Shown: positions 7,182-15,002, counted from the stretch's first letter. The stretch is 18,032 bases of DNA from Candidatus Zixiibacteriota bacterium (GCA_963205155.1 CAUJJY010000251.1:1-18032), one strand, 5' to 3'. Notes: a model not told the origin generated them from the sequence alone. Numbers and translations are program-made.

Positions 7182-7757
7182 ATGAACGAATTAAAGAAAC
7201 CGATTGTTGATAGCGTTGCCCTGCGCAGACAGGATCGCGCGGTTGTCGATGAAGCGTGGATTGAGCGGATGCTTGAGACCGCTCCCTATGCTACAATGGC
7301 AATGAACGGCGAGTCATTTCCGCACACAAGTATGAACGTGTTTTACTATGACCGCAGTGAACGTGCCATCTACTTTCATACTGCCAAAGAGGGCGCAACA
7401 CGCACCACAGTCGGCAACGGCACCAAGGTGACTTTTACCGTCAGTTCCATGGGAAGGCTGCTTCCGGCCAAGACCGCCACACAAATGAGTGTCGAGTATC
7501 GGAGCGTAATGGTGCGGGGTGAGATTGGAGTTGTCGATGATTTGGAACTGGCGTTGGTCAAGATGTCAAAGTTCGTAGAAAAGTACTTTCCCCATTTGAA
7601 AGCAGGCAGTGATTACGAATTGATTTCGCCTGAAGAGATTAAGGACATTTCGGTGTACAGGATTTCAATTTCGGAGTGGATCGGTAAACGCAAGCGTGAG
7701 CGCGACGACTTTCCCGGCGCCTTTATGTTCGGGAAGGGAAATGTCGCGAAGGAGTAA
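7182..7757 (+). CDS. Pyridoxamine 5'-phosphate oxidase-like FMN-binding protein (NimA-like)
   Basis: The 191 residues resemble the flavin-nucleotide-binding branch of the PNPOx-like split-barrel fold. Strand signatures include YATMAMNGESFPHTSMNVFY (36-55), YFHTAKEGAT (64-73) and VTFTVSS, followed by a loop and EYRSVMVRGEIGVVDD. The pattern matches NimA-related proteins, some of which reduce nitro compounds, rather than true PdxH; the PdxH substrate-binding C-terminus is not seen. It probably binds FMN as a dimer in the cytoplasm. The start lies 10 bases after the exporter stop, so it is in the same operon. The physiological substrate is unknown; a nitro- or quinone-type electrophile would fit its neighbours. 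Confidence 0.85.
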   Translation: MNELKKPIVDSVALRRQDRAVVDEAWIERMLETAPYATMAMNGESFPHTSMNVFYYDRSERAIYFHTAKEGATRTTVGNGTKVTFTVSSMGRLLPAKTATQMSVEYRSVMVRGEIGVVDDLELALVKMSKFVEKYFPHLKAGSDYELISPEEIKDISVYRISISEWIGKRKRERDDFPGAFMFGKGNVAKE

Positions 7758-7759
7758 AG

Positions 7760-8320
7760 ATGACTAAGAAAGCACTCATTGTTCTGGCGGACGGATTTGA
7801 AGATATCGAAGCTGTCGCGCCAATTGATATTCTGAACCGTGCCGGTGTCGAAGTGGTGATTGCCGGGTTGGAAAATCGTCCGATCAGAGCTGCCTATGGA
7901 ATTACCTTGGTGCCACAGACGTCAATTGACCAGGTCAATGAACTCTTCGACTGCGTGATTTTTCCGGGCGGACGCAAGAACGCGGAAAGCCTTGCTGCCT
8001 CCGAGAAGGTAATTCAGACAGCCCGAAATCACTGTGATTCTGGCAAGTTAGTTGCCGCGATCTGTGCGGCTCCAAGTCATGTTCTGGCAGAAGCCGCTGG
8101 GTTATTGAAAGGTAAGCGCGCAACCGGTGATCCCGGATTCAATGATCGATTGTCGGCGGCAGGGGCAATAGTCACGAACGAGCAAGTGACCGTTGATGGA
8201 AACATCATTACCGGCAGGGGACCCGGTGCGGCGATGCTATTTGCACTGATGTTGACTGAAAAGCTGGCGGGCAAGGAAATCGCGGACCAGTTTGCCTCAA
8301 AGTGGACAGTTTCTCGCTAA
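7760..8320 (+). CDS. DJ-1/PfpI family protein (DJ-1/YajL subfamily)
   Basis: The 186-residue protein carries the DJ-1 nucleophile elbow AAICAAP with Cys102, and Glu17 (FEDIEA), matching Glu18 and Cys106 of human DJ-1. Other family marks are FPGGRKNAESL (68-78) and TGRGPGAAMLFAL near the C-terminus. Human DJ-1 His126 aligns roughly with an Asp in TGDPGF, as in YajL-like proteins that also lack it. The family has been linked to oxidative-stress protection and to removal of methylglyoxal or reactive acyl adducts; the exact activity is debated. It starts two bases after the previous stop with GGAG just upstream, making it the last gene of the Lrp-EamA-NimA-like operon. No clear terminator follows. 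Confidence 0.95.
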   Translation: MTKKALIVLADGFEDIEAVAPIDILNRAGVEVVIAGLENRPIRAAYGITLVPQTSIDQVNELFDCVIFPGGRKNAESLAASEKVIQTARNHCDSGKLVAAICAAPSHVLAEAAGLLKGKRATGDPGFNDRLSAAGAIVTNEQVTVDGNIITGRGPGAAMLFALMLTEKLAGKEIADQFASKWTVSR

Positions 8321-8489
8321 AATCCACTTCTGGCCGCACGTATATCTTATTGATGCAAAAGGGGTTAGTTATTTTATCGGAATATTCAAATTGGATTGTG
8401 GTATAACAAGTAATTAGATTGAGCCAAGAAAACAATTGAATACAGGATTTATTGACAGGAATTAGTCACCCCCCAACAGGAGGAAAATT
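8321..8489. other. Intergenic leader before the glycine-zipper lipoprotein
   Basis: This AT-rich stretch holds no gene. A TATAAC at 8402-8407 and a TTGACA at 8452-8457 are present, but neither pairs with a partner box at proper spacing, so I do not call a promoter. No terminator hairpin for the DJ-1 operon is visible. Confidence 0.4.
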
Positions 8490-9296
8490 ATGAAATCAAA
8501 GATCCTACTTCTGATTATGGCGCTCGCTCTGACATCGGTGATTGCGTCGTGTAGCAAGCAGAGCGCGGACAAACAGGAACCTGCGACTGACGGTCAGATG
8601 ACCGAGCAGAAAGATACAATGCAGAACACAACCGGCGGTACCATTGCTGATAACAAAACAGAAACCACCAAGCCGAAAGCTGATGTGCCTAAACCAAAGG
8701 ACCAGTCGACAAAGCCGGTGGTTGTGGACGAGCCGAAGATTCCTGCTCCCAAGGTAGTCAGTCTGCCCGAGAGCACAGTGATTGCTATCGAGCTAATTGA
8801 CTCGATCGACACCGACATTCACGTTACCGGTACCGAGTACCGCGCACAAATTCTCGAGCCGGTTGTTTTCGAAGGCGAAACAGTGTTTGCTAAGGGCGCG
8901 ATAGCCGTCGGTGTGCTCAACAAGGTTGTAGAGTCAGGTCGTATGAAAACTCCGGCAGAGTTGGTATTCAGTCTCGTGAGCATCGAAGACCGCAGCGGTC
9001 AACAAGTACAGGTTGACACGTATCCAATCGAAGAGAAGAAGGATTCCCACACTAAGAAGCAGGTCGGCCTGATCGGCGGCGGAGCTTTGGTTGGTGGAAT
9101 CATCGGTAAGGTAACCGGCAAGAAGGGCGGTACCGAAATCGGCGCTGCTGCCGGTGCTGCTGCCGGCGCTGCGGCTGCCGCTGCGACAGGCAAGCAAGAC
9201 ATCACCTTATCTTCAGGGACGCAGGTGAACTTTGTGCTGCGTTCGCCAGTCAAAGTCACCGTGACCAAAGAGGGTCCGATCAGTTCGAATCAGTAA
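8490..9296 (+). CDS. Lipoprotein with glycine-zipper segment
   Basis: A lipoprotein signal ends at Cys21 (VIASC). A long Lys/Pro/Thr-rich linker (about 22-88) reaches away from the membrane. Residues about 94-185 form a beta-rich domain (ESTVIAIELIDSIDTD, QILEPVVFEGETVFAKGA, SGRMKTPAELVFSL). I recognise this domain from uncharacterised proteins of Acidobacteria and related phyla; it loosely recalls VirB10-type C-terminal folds. A glycine-zipper stretch (about 192-232, GGGALVGGIIGKVTG and Ala/Gly repeats) lies just before the last strands. It may insert in or press against a membrane. AGGAGG before the ATG fixes the start. Function is unknown. It appears monocistronic, with its own leader region and a terminator after it. 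Confidence 0.85.
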   Translation: MKSKILLLIMALALTSVIASCSKQSADKQEPATDGQMTEQKDTMQNTTGGTIADNKTETTKPKADVPKPKDQSTKPVVVDEPKIPAPKVVSLPESTVIAIELIDSIDTDIHVTGTEYRAQILEPVVFEGETVFAKGAIAVGVLNKVVESGRMKTPAELVFSLVSIEDRSGQQVQVDTYPIEEKKDSHTKKQVGLIGGGALVGGIIGKVTGKKGGTEIGAAAGAAAGAAAAAATGKQDITLSSGTQVNFVLRSPVKVTVTKEGPISSNQ

Positions 9297-9322
9297 TCTT
9301 CTGCAGAATTCTCCGATAATAG

Positions 9323-9355
9323 AGGGCAAGCCCGCAGAGCTTGCCCTTTAATTTT
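9323..9355. terminator. Terminator between the lipoprotein and YHS-TlpA genes
   Basis: A nine-base stem (AGGGCAAGC at 9323-9331 with its complement at 9339-9347) has a seven-base loop and is followed on the plus strand by TTAATTTT. It ends the lipoprotein transcript. The same T-tract contains the stop codon of the convergent YHS-TlpA gene, so the hairpin probably serves both strands. Confidence 0.75.
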
Positions 9356-10019
9356 GCCCTTTCACTGACCCAGTCAACTGTAACCGGACGGCGTCCTCAA
9401 TTTCGCTCTTCTTACTCGCTCCCCGCCATTGCCTGACGATTTGCCCCTCGCGACTGACAAGGTAGAGTGAGGGAATAGACTTGACCTGGTAAGCCAGCCA
9501 AGTCGGGCTGGTGCGGTTATCAAACAGTATCGGATAGGTAATCTTGTTTCGTTCGATGTGATTCACAGTCTGCTGATTGCCAATGCTGTCCAAAGTAATG
9601 CCGATGATCATCAAGCTGTCAGCACGAAACTCCTTGTAAATAGCCTCAAGGTCCTTCATCGTTTTCACGCATGGTGCGCACCACGATGCCCAGAAATCAA
9701 TCAGCAAGACTCTTCCTCGATAATTCGCCAGCGAATCCAGATTGCCCTCTAATGTGGTTAAGGTGAATTCTGGCGCTGTCCGCGGAATCGCTGGTTCGAT
9801 GAAGAATTCAGGATTGTTGTCAAATTGTGCTTTACAGCTGTCCGAGCAGAACGAGTAAACTTGCTCTTTGTATCGCGATTGTGCTGCAATCGCTTTCTTC
9901 CGGTGGTCCAGTCTCTGAATCCGGCACACGGCGCACTCGTCAATGATGGCGCGTCCGGTCGCTGCGCTCAAGACCGCTGCAAGCGACAGGATAATCAGGT
10001 AGAGACTCGTCTTCGTCAT
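9348..10019 (-). CDS. Exported YHS-domain/TlpA-like thioredoxin fusion
   Basis: The 223-residue product has a signal peptide (about 1-24), then a YHS/TRASH-type metal-binding domain: Cys29-x-x-Cys32 and FCSDSCKAQF with Cys58 and Cys62, followed by NNPEFF. A TlpA/ResA-like thioredoxin domain runs from about 81 to 220, with active site WCAPC (113-117) and the cis-Pro loop SIPS. It should act outside the inner membrane as a thiol-disulfide reductant, as in cytochrome c maturation or metal-site assembly. The YHS fusion suggests metal sensing or delivery (copper or similar). The ATG at 10017-10019 has GGAGGG just upstream and begins directly with the signal peptide, so it is preferred to an in-frame start 13 codons earlier. 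It is divergent from a DoxX gene. Confidence 0.9.
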   Translation of the reverse strand: MTKTSLYLIILSLAAVLSAATGRAIIDECAVCRIQRLDHRKKAIAAQSRYKEQVYSFCSDSCKAQFDNNPEFFIEPAIPRTAPEFTLTTLEGNLDSLANYRGRVLLIDFWASWCAPCVKTMKDLEAIYKEFRADSLMIIGITLDSIGNQQTVNHIERNKITYPILFDNRTSPTWLAYQVKSIPSLYLVSREGQIVRQWRGASKKSEIEDAVRLQLTGSVKGQN

Positions 10020-10137
10020 TTCCCTCCGCCATTTAACTCTTGAACACGACGGAACCAACTACCATTACTCATGGTTTAGATAACAAGTAATACCCGCGAC
10101 ATCTTTGAACCGAACAGAATTTTGAAGGAGTTTATGG

Positions 10138-10578
10138 ATGCAGAAGATTCTCGAGATGATCTTTGACACGAACACAGTCGACTGGAAGACTGACATTGGA
10201 CTGCTCATCTTGCGTTTGGGTGTCGGAAGTTTCATGCTATTCGGCCATGGTTGGGGAAAACTGATCAGCTTCGCAGACAAGGCGGATACGTGGGCTGACC
10301 CAATTGGTCTCGGGCCGACCTTGAGCCTGTCGCTTGCGATCTTCGCTGAATTCTTCTGTTCGCTCGCCATCATCCTCGGGATTGGAACACGTGCAGCTGC
10401 AATTCCGCTGTTGATAACGATGCTCGTTGCCGCAGGAATTGTACACGCCGATGACCCGTGGGGTAAGAAGGAATTTGCGTTACTCTACGGTTGGGCATTT
10501 GTCGCACTTTTGTTCACGGGCGCAGGCAAGTACTCACTTGATGCAATGATTGCCAAGAAGCTTCCCGGCAAAGCGTAG
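10138..10578 (+). CDS. DoxX-family membrane protein
   Basis: The 146 residues contain about four hydrophobic segments (about 19-35, 62-82, 85-102 and 115-130) with DoxX family traits: LLILRLGVGSFMLFGHGWGK near the first helix, AEFFCSLAIILGIGTR, and the closing GAGKYSLDAM. DoxX proteins are inner-membrane subunits linked to thiosulfate:quinone oxidation in archaea and, in mycobacteria, to a redox complex with superoxide dismutase and a sulfurtransferase. AAGGAG lies about nine bases before the ATG. The divergent neighbour is a periplasmic thioredoxin-fold protein, so a shared redox role is plausible but unproven. It ends in TAG, three bases from the end of the convergent aconitase gene. Confidence 0.9.
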   Translation: MQKILEMIFDTNTVDWKTDIGLLILRLGVGSFMLFGHGWGKLISFADKADTWADPIGLGPTLSLSLAIFAEFFCSLAIILGIGTRAAAIPLLITMLVAAGIVHADDPWGKKEFALLYGWAFVALLFTGAGKYSLDAMIAKKLPGKA

Positions 10579-10581
10579 TTG

Positions 10582-12525
10582 TCAGTCAGGCAAGTGGCGT
10601 TTGCGAAAAACATTGATCAATCCGCCGGCCAGCAATACTTCGATTTGCCGCTCCGATAGCCGGTGCTCGACTTCATAATCCTGGTTCTTGGTCGAATTGC
10701 GAATTTTGAATCGTGATCGTGTCGCGACCAGATTGCGCGCGCCGATTAACGTAAGCACCTCATCTCGCGAAATCTTCGACCAATCGGCGGGGTCGACAAA
10801 GGTCAGCGGCAAAATTCCGAAATTGACCAGGTTCTGCCAATGGATACGCGCAAACGACTTGGCGACAACAGCGCGCACGCCAAGATACCTCGGCGCCAGT
10901 GCCGCGTGTTCGCGGCTTGATCCTTGCCCATAGTTCAGACCGCCGACGATGATCGAACCGCTTGATTGATATCTCAATGCCCGCGCAGCATATCCTTCGT
11001 CTACCTGCACAAATGAGAAGTTGGCAATCGCCGGAATGTTACTACGATAGGGGAGCACCTTCGCGCCAGCCGGGGAAATTGTGTCGGTCGAGATATTATC
11101 TCCGAGCTTTATTAACACCGGGCCTTCAATCAAATCCAGCATCTCCGGGAAAATCGGCAGGCTCTTGATGTTCGGACCTTTTTCAAGTTCGGTCTTACCG
11201 TCCTCTGGATCCGGTGCAACCAACATTTGCGTATTGACGATGATCTCTTGCGGTTCGACGAATTTTGGATACGGCGTTCCCAGGTTTCGTGGGTCGGTGA
11301 TTACGCCGGTCAGTGCCGAAGCAGTGGCCGTCTCCGGACTGCAGAGATAAACGGCATCTTCAATCGTACCAGAGCGCCCGGGGAAATTGCGTGGAACCGT
11401 GCGCAGACTGATGCGGCCAGTGGCGGGTGCCTGCCCCATGCCGATGCAACCATTGCAGCCAGCTTGATGTATTCGCCCGCCTGCTCGCAGAAGATGCTGG
11501 AGTAGGCCAAGCGACATAAGATTTTCCTGAATCTGCCGGGAAGATGGATTGATATCGAATGACACACGATCGTGAACAACGCGATCCTTCACCATCAGTG
11601 CCGGCACGGCGAAGTCTCGCAGCCCGGGATTCGCGGACGAACCAATATATGCTTGATAAATCTCGCGACCGGCAACTTCTCGCACCGGCACCACATTGTC
11701 GGGGCTGCTCGGCAGGGCGATTAGCGGTTCGAGGCCGGACAGATCGATTTCGTCGTGCTCATCGTAGGTTGCACCCGAGTCAGGACCCAGCGCAACGAAT
11801 TGCTCCTCGCGGCCCTGCGAACGCATGAATTGTCTGGTCATATTGTCCGAGGGAAAGACTGAAGTCGTTGCGCCAAGTTCGGCGCCCATGTTCGCAATTA
11901 CATGCCGATCCATTGCGGATAAGTCGGCTAACGCCGGGCCATAGTATTCGATGATCTTCCCGACACCGCCTGTGACTTTGTGACGCCTAAGCATTTCCAA
12001 GATTATGTCTTTTGCGCTTACCCATTCGGGCAACTTTCCAATCAACTTCACTCCAAAGACTTTCGGCATTTTGATGTGAATCGGCTCGCCGGCCATGGCC
12101 ATGGCGACTTCGAGCCCGCCTGCGCCAATCGCCAGCATGCCAAGTGATCCGGCAGCGCAAGTGTGACTGTCCGATCCGAGCAGGGTTTTTCCGGGGATAC
12201 CAAATCGTTCCATATGCACAGGATGGCTTACGCCATTACCGGGGCGTGAATACCAGATGCCAAATCGTTTGCAGGCAGATCGGAGAAACAGGTGGTCGTC
12301 GGCGTTCTTGAAATCTTCTTGGATGAGATTGTGGTCGACATACTGCGCCGACAATTCCGTCTTCACACGCGGAAGGGCCATTGCCTCGAGCTCAAGCATG
12401 ACCATTGTCCCGGTGGCGTCCTGGGTAAGCGTCTGGTCGATGCGCAGGGCAATTTCTTCACCGAGTTTCATTGTTCCCGAGACCAAATGCGATTCTATCA
12501 ATTTTTGCGCGAGATTAAGAGTCAT
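10582..12525 (-). CDS. Aconitate hydratase (Aquifex-type)
   Basis: The enzyme interconverts citrate and isocitrate in the TCA or glyoxylate cycle using a [4Fe-4S] cluster. The 647 residues match the short (about 650) putative aconitase group rather than the 850-900-residue AcnA or AcnB. Marks include SRPGNGVSHPVHMERFG (93-109), LLGSDSHTCAAGSLG (115-129), GCNGCIGMGQAP (356-367, Cys357 and Cys360 as cluster ligands), PGRSGT and the swivel-domain GQGSSREHAALAPR. The usual first ligand motif GSCTN reads GSSAN (295-299), so Cys is replaced by Ser297. This may be normal for the subgroup; I could not check. AGGAGG upstream of the ATG fixes the start. It is divergent from pepF and convergent with the DoxX gene. 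Confidence 0.93.
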   Translation of the reverse strand: MTLNLAQKLIESHLVSGTMKLGEEIALRIDQTLTQDATGTMVMLELEAMALPRVKTELSAQYVDHNLIQEDFKNADDHLFLRSACKRFGIWYSRPGNGVSHPVHMERFGIPGKTLLGSDSHTCAAGSLGMLAIGAGGLEVAMAMAGEPIHIKMPKVFGVKLIGKLPEWVSAKDIILEMLRRHKVTGGVGKIIEYYGPALADLSAMDRHVIANMGAELGATTSVFPSDNMTRQFMRSQGREEQFVALGPDSGATYDEHDEIDLSGLEPLIALPSSPDNVVPVREVAGREIYQAYIGSSANPGLRDFAVPALMVKDRVVHDRVSFDINPSSRQIQENLMSLGLLQHLLRAGGRIHQAGCNGCIGMGQAPATGRISLRTVPRNFPGRSGTIEDAVYLCSPETATASALTGVITDPRNLGTPYPKFVEPQEIIVNTQMLVAPDPEDGKTELEKGPNIKSLPIFPEMLDLIEGPVLIKLGDNISTDTISPAGAKVLPYRSNIPAIANFSFVQVDEGYAARALRYQSSGSIIVGGLNYGQGSSREHAALAPRYLGVRAVVAKSFARIHWQNLVNFGILPLTFVDPADWSKISRDEVLTLIGARNLVATRSRFKIRNSTKNQDYEVEHRLSERQIEVLLAGGLINVFRKRHLPD

Positions 12526-12588
12526 GTCGATTGATTCCTCCTGGTTCGTTTCACTGGTTATACGAGACCAATCGAGTCCTTCCGAACA

Positions 12589-12597
12589 ATTCTAACA
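12589..12597 (-). promoter_or_regulatory. Candidate extended -10 promoter for aconitase
   Basis: On the minus strand TGTTAGAAT gives an extended -10 (TG-n-TAGAAT, five of six matches), about 64 bases upstream of the aconitase ATG. No good -35 is visible, which extended -10 promoters can tolerate. A TATAAC closer to the gene is an alternative. Confidence 0.33.
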
Positions 12598-12619
12598 TGG
12601 AGAAAGTGGAGTCTGGAAA

Positions 12620-12648
12620 TTGACTTTTCTCAAACGGAATCGTATGTT
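12620..12648 (+). promoter_or_regulatory. Candidate sigma70-type promoter for pepF
   Basis: TTGACT (12620-12625) and TATGTT (12643-12648) are separated by 17 bases. They predict a start near 12655 and a leader of about 70 bases before the pepF ATG. The two boxes match consensus at five and four of six positions. Confidence 0.42.
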
Positions 12649-12723
12649 ACAGGAAACCTTGAAGGGCGACAGCCGTAATGTAAGCAGTAACTAATTTTCC
12701 ATAAATGAGGAGTACACCGCAGT

Positions 12724-14631
12724 ATGAGATTCAACAGACGTTTACAGACCTTGACCACTCTTGCGATTATTGGCGCTTTTATGTTGGCGGCCGTGGCGAT
12801 GGGCGCCATGCCGACATCCAAGAAGCGTGACGAGATTGACGCCAAATATCGTTGGAATTTCTCCGATATCTACCCGAGTTGGGAAGCCTGGGAGCAAGGC
12901 AAGGCTGCCATGGAGCAGAAAATGAACGAGTATGCGGCGCTGAAAGGTACCCTTGCCGGCGGACCGCAGAATGTTCTGAAGGCCTATCAGCTCAACGATG
13001 AAATGAACATTATTGCCTACAAAGTTTATCGCTATCCCCAATTACAGCGCGACGTCAACACCCGCGACAACGAAATTGCCGCGAAGCTCCAGCAAGTGCA
13101 GATGATGTTCGCCAAGTTCGGCACTGCCACCGCGTGGTTCAGCCCCGAGCTGTTGTCGATCAAGTGGGAAACCATGAAGAAATGGCTGGATGAAACACCC
13201 GCCTTGGCGCCGTATCGTTTCACTATTTCGAATCTCTTCCGTCAACAGGAGCACGTGCTTGACGAGAAGGGCGAGAAGTTGTTGTCCTATTTCTCGACCT
13301 TTAACGACGCTCCGCAAGCCGCGTATACCGAACTCTCGACGTCAGACATCAAGTTCCGCAAAGCCACTTTTTCTGATGGTCAGGAACGACTGATGACGCC
13401 GGGTGAATACAGTCAGCTTCTCACCAACAGCCGCAATCAGGAAGACCGCAAGCTTGCCTTTGAGACGATGTATGGAGTATATGCCGATAATCAAAACACG
13501 TATGCGGCAATTTATTCGGGAATCTGTCAGCGCGACTGGGCAGTTGCACAAGCACGGAATTATACTTCAACCTTGGGCGCCGCGCTGGATGCCGACAACG
13601 TTCCCATGCAGGTTTATGATAATCTCGTGAACGGCGTGAAGGCCGGTTGTGCTCCGATGCAGCGCTATTACAAGCTTCGCAAGGAAGCATTGGGATTAAG
13701 CGAATATCACTTGTTTGACGGATCCGTTTCCGTTGTCGAAGGCGAGAAAGTCTACGACTACGATGAAGTGCTGCAATTGGTCGTCGAGTCTGTCGCTCCG
13801 CTTGGCGCTGACTATCAGGCAAAACTCAAGAAAGCGACTTCTTCCGGTTGGATCGACGTCTTCGAAAATGAAGGCAAGCGCTCGGGTGCGTATTCTGCAG
13901 GTGTCTACGGAGTTCATCCCTATATGCTGATGAACTACAATGGCACTTTGGACGCCGTCTTTACGCTGGCGCACGAGTTGGGCCACACGATGCACACGCA
14001 GCTCTCGCATGAGAATCAACCGTTTGCGACCTCCGGATATACTATCTTTGTTGCCGAAGTAGCTTCGACGCTCAACGAGGCGTTGTTCCTCGACTATATG
14101 CTCAAAAAGATTAGTGATCCAAAAGAGCGCATTAAACTGCTCGAGCAGCAGATCGATAATATTCTCGGCACATTCTACACGCAAGTCATGTTTGCTGATT
14201 TCGAGCATCAGGCGCACATGATGGTCGAGCAGGGACAGCCGATTACTGCGGATGTTCTCAAAGGAATCTACAGCAAGATCATGACCGATTACTTCGGCGA
14301 CGCGGTGGTTCGTGACGAGCTATACGACGTCCTCTGGTCGCGTATCTCGCATTTCTACAACAGCCCATATTACGTCTATCAGTATGCGACGTGCTTTGCC
14401 TCCTCCGCCAAGTTGGTGCAGGGAATTCAAAGCAAGGACGCCAAAGTGCGCAAGGAAGCTACCGAGAAGTATCTCACTTTGCTGAAGTCAGGCGGCAATG
14501 ACTATCCGATGGAACAACTTAAGAAGGCCGGTGTCGATTTGACCCAGCAGGAGACGATCAAAGCGGTTGTGGATCAACTTGAAGCGTTTGTCAACCAATA
14601 CGAACTGGAGTTGAAGAAGCTCAAGACTTGA
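12724..14631 (+). CDS. Oligoendopeptidase F-like zinc metallopeptidase (M3B), apparently exported
   Basis: The 635-residue protein is an M3-family metallopeptidase that cleaves short peptides. The zinc site is HELGH at 417-421, with the third ligand in AEVASTLNE (Glu445). The C-terminal YYVYQYATCFASS stretch is typical of PepF. The N-terminal helical domain begins with YRWNFSDIYPS at about 42, the usual PepF opening. Before it lies an unusual basic and hydrophobic leader (about 1-28: RFNRRLQ, then LAIIGAFMLAAVAMGA) that looks like a signal peptide or anchor, so the enzyme probably works outside the cytoplasm. Most PepF enzymes are cytoplasmic. GAGGAG lies about 11 bases before the ATG. The gene is monocistronic and followed by two hairpins. 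It may degrade peptides left by protein secretion; that role is inferred. Confidence 0.93.
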   Translation: MRFNRRLQTLTTLAIIGAFMLAAVAMGAMPTSKKRDEIDAKYRWNFSDIYPSWEAWEQGKAAMEQKMNEYAALKGTLAGGPQNVLKAYQLNDEMNIIAYKVYRYPQLQRDVNTRDNEIAAKLQQVQMMFAKFGTATAWFSPELLSIKWETMKKWLDETPALAPYRFTISNLFRQQEHVLDEKGEKLLSYFSTFNDAPQAAYTELSTSDIKFRKATFSDGQERLMTPGEYSQLLTNSRNQEDRKLAFETMYGVYADNQNTYAAIYSGICQRDWAVAQARNYTSTLGAALDADNVPMQVYDNLVNGVKAGCAPMQRYYKLRKEALGLSEYHLFDGSVSVVEGEKVYDYDEVLQLVVESVAPLGADYQAKLKKATSSGWIDVFENEGKRSGAYSAGVYGVHPYMLMNYNGTLDAVFTLAHELGHTMHTQLSHENQPFATSGYTIFVAEVASTLNEALFLDYMLKKISDPKERIKLLEQQIDNILGTFYTQVMFADFEHQAHMMVEQGQPITADVLKGIYSKIMTDYFGDAVVRDELYDVLWSRISHFYNSPYYVYQYATCFASSAKLVQGIQSKDAKVRKEATEKYLTLLKSGGNDYPMEQLKKAGVDLTQQETIKAVVDQLEAFVNQYELELKKLKT

Positions 14632-14636
14632 TGATC

Positions 14637-14669
14637 TTGTCGCGACCAACAGGCCCCGGCCTGCGACAA
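14637..14669 (+). other. Structured hairpin after pepF
   Basis: TTGTCG (14637-14642) pairs with CGACAA (14664-14669) and encloses a tight GC-rich hairpin (CAGGC, four-base loop, GCCTG), with a seven-base bulge on the left side. It begins five bases after the pepF stop and is followed by TTT. It could stabilise the mRNA 3' end or help termination. Confidence 0.45.
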
Positions 14670-14696
14670 TTTCCGTAGAGGGTGGTTAATCAGTGA

Positions 14697-14728
14697 AGCC
14701 GGAGTCGGTTGCTCAACCGATTCCGGCT
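14697..14728. terminator. Terminator between pepF and nitrilase
   Basis: A 14-base stem (14697-14710 with 14715-14728) has a GCTC loop and one G-T wobble, and is followed on the plus strand by ATTTGTTTG. It should end the pepF transcript. On the other strand it lies 22 bases after the true end of the nitrilase frame and may also end that operon. Confidence 0.78.
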
Positions 14729-14750
14729 ATTTGTTTGAACTGCAATTGGT

Positions 14751-15002
14751 CTACGATTCTTCGCCCGGCCGACTGCGATTGACGGTGAGATTGAAGACAT
14801 CCGGCCTTGAATAATGACCGGTCGTATCAAGGGTCATTTGTTCGCGGCGGATTTCGTGAAGATCAATTTCGGCAAGCAGGATCGTTTCCTGATCGAAGAC
14901 CGGCCCTGCGATGTAGCGAGTGTCCGGCGCGATTATGGCACTGCCGCCGCGAAGTACCAGCTTATCGGGGTCTGCCGCGAGTTCGGCAGGTAACTCAAAC
15001 TG
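14751..15002 (-). pseudogene. C-terminal part of nitrilase, in frame after an internal TAG
   Basis: Directly after the TAG at 15003-15005 the same reading frame stays open for 83 more codons to a second TAG at 14751-14753. The encoded residues continue a nitrilase without gap or shift: FELPAELAADPDKLVL, then RGGSAIIAPDTRYIAGPVF, then the usual AEIDL strand, and a tail with GHYSRPDVF, the normal nitrilase C-terminal element. With the upstream part the total is 319 codons before the final stop, a normal nitrilase length. Only one codon is abnormal. It has no start codon or ribosome site of its own that I can see, so it would be expressed only by readthrough. Confidence 0.85.

Noticed and set aside
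9136..9190. Repetitive GCTGCTGCCGG-like sequence as a DNA repeat element
   Set aside because: It is coding sequence for the Ala/Gly zipper of the lipoprotein and does not recur elsewhere.
11081..11828. Plus-strand frames opposite aconitase
   Set aside because: Antisense shadows of a fully conserved enzyme; composition is typical of complement-strand reading.
13696..14217. Minus-strand frame of 173 codons inside pepF
   Set aside because: It covers the zinc-site region of pepF, which is clearly coding on the plus strand. There is no independent support.
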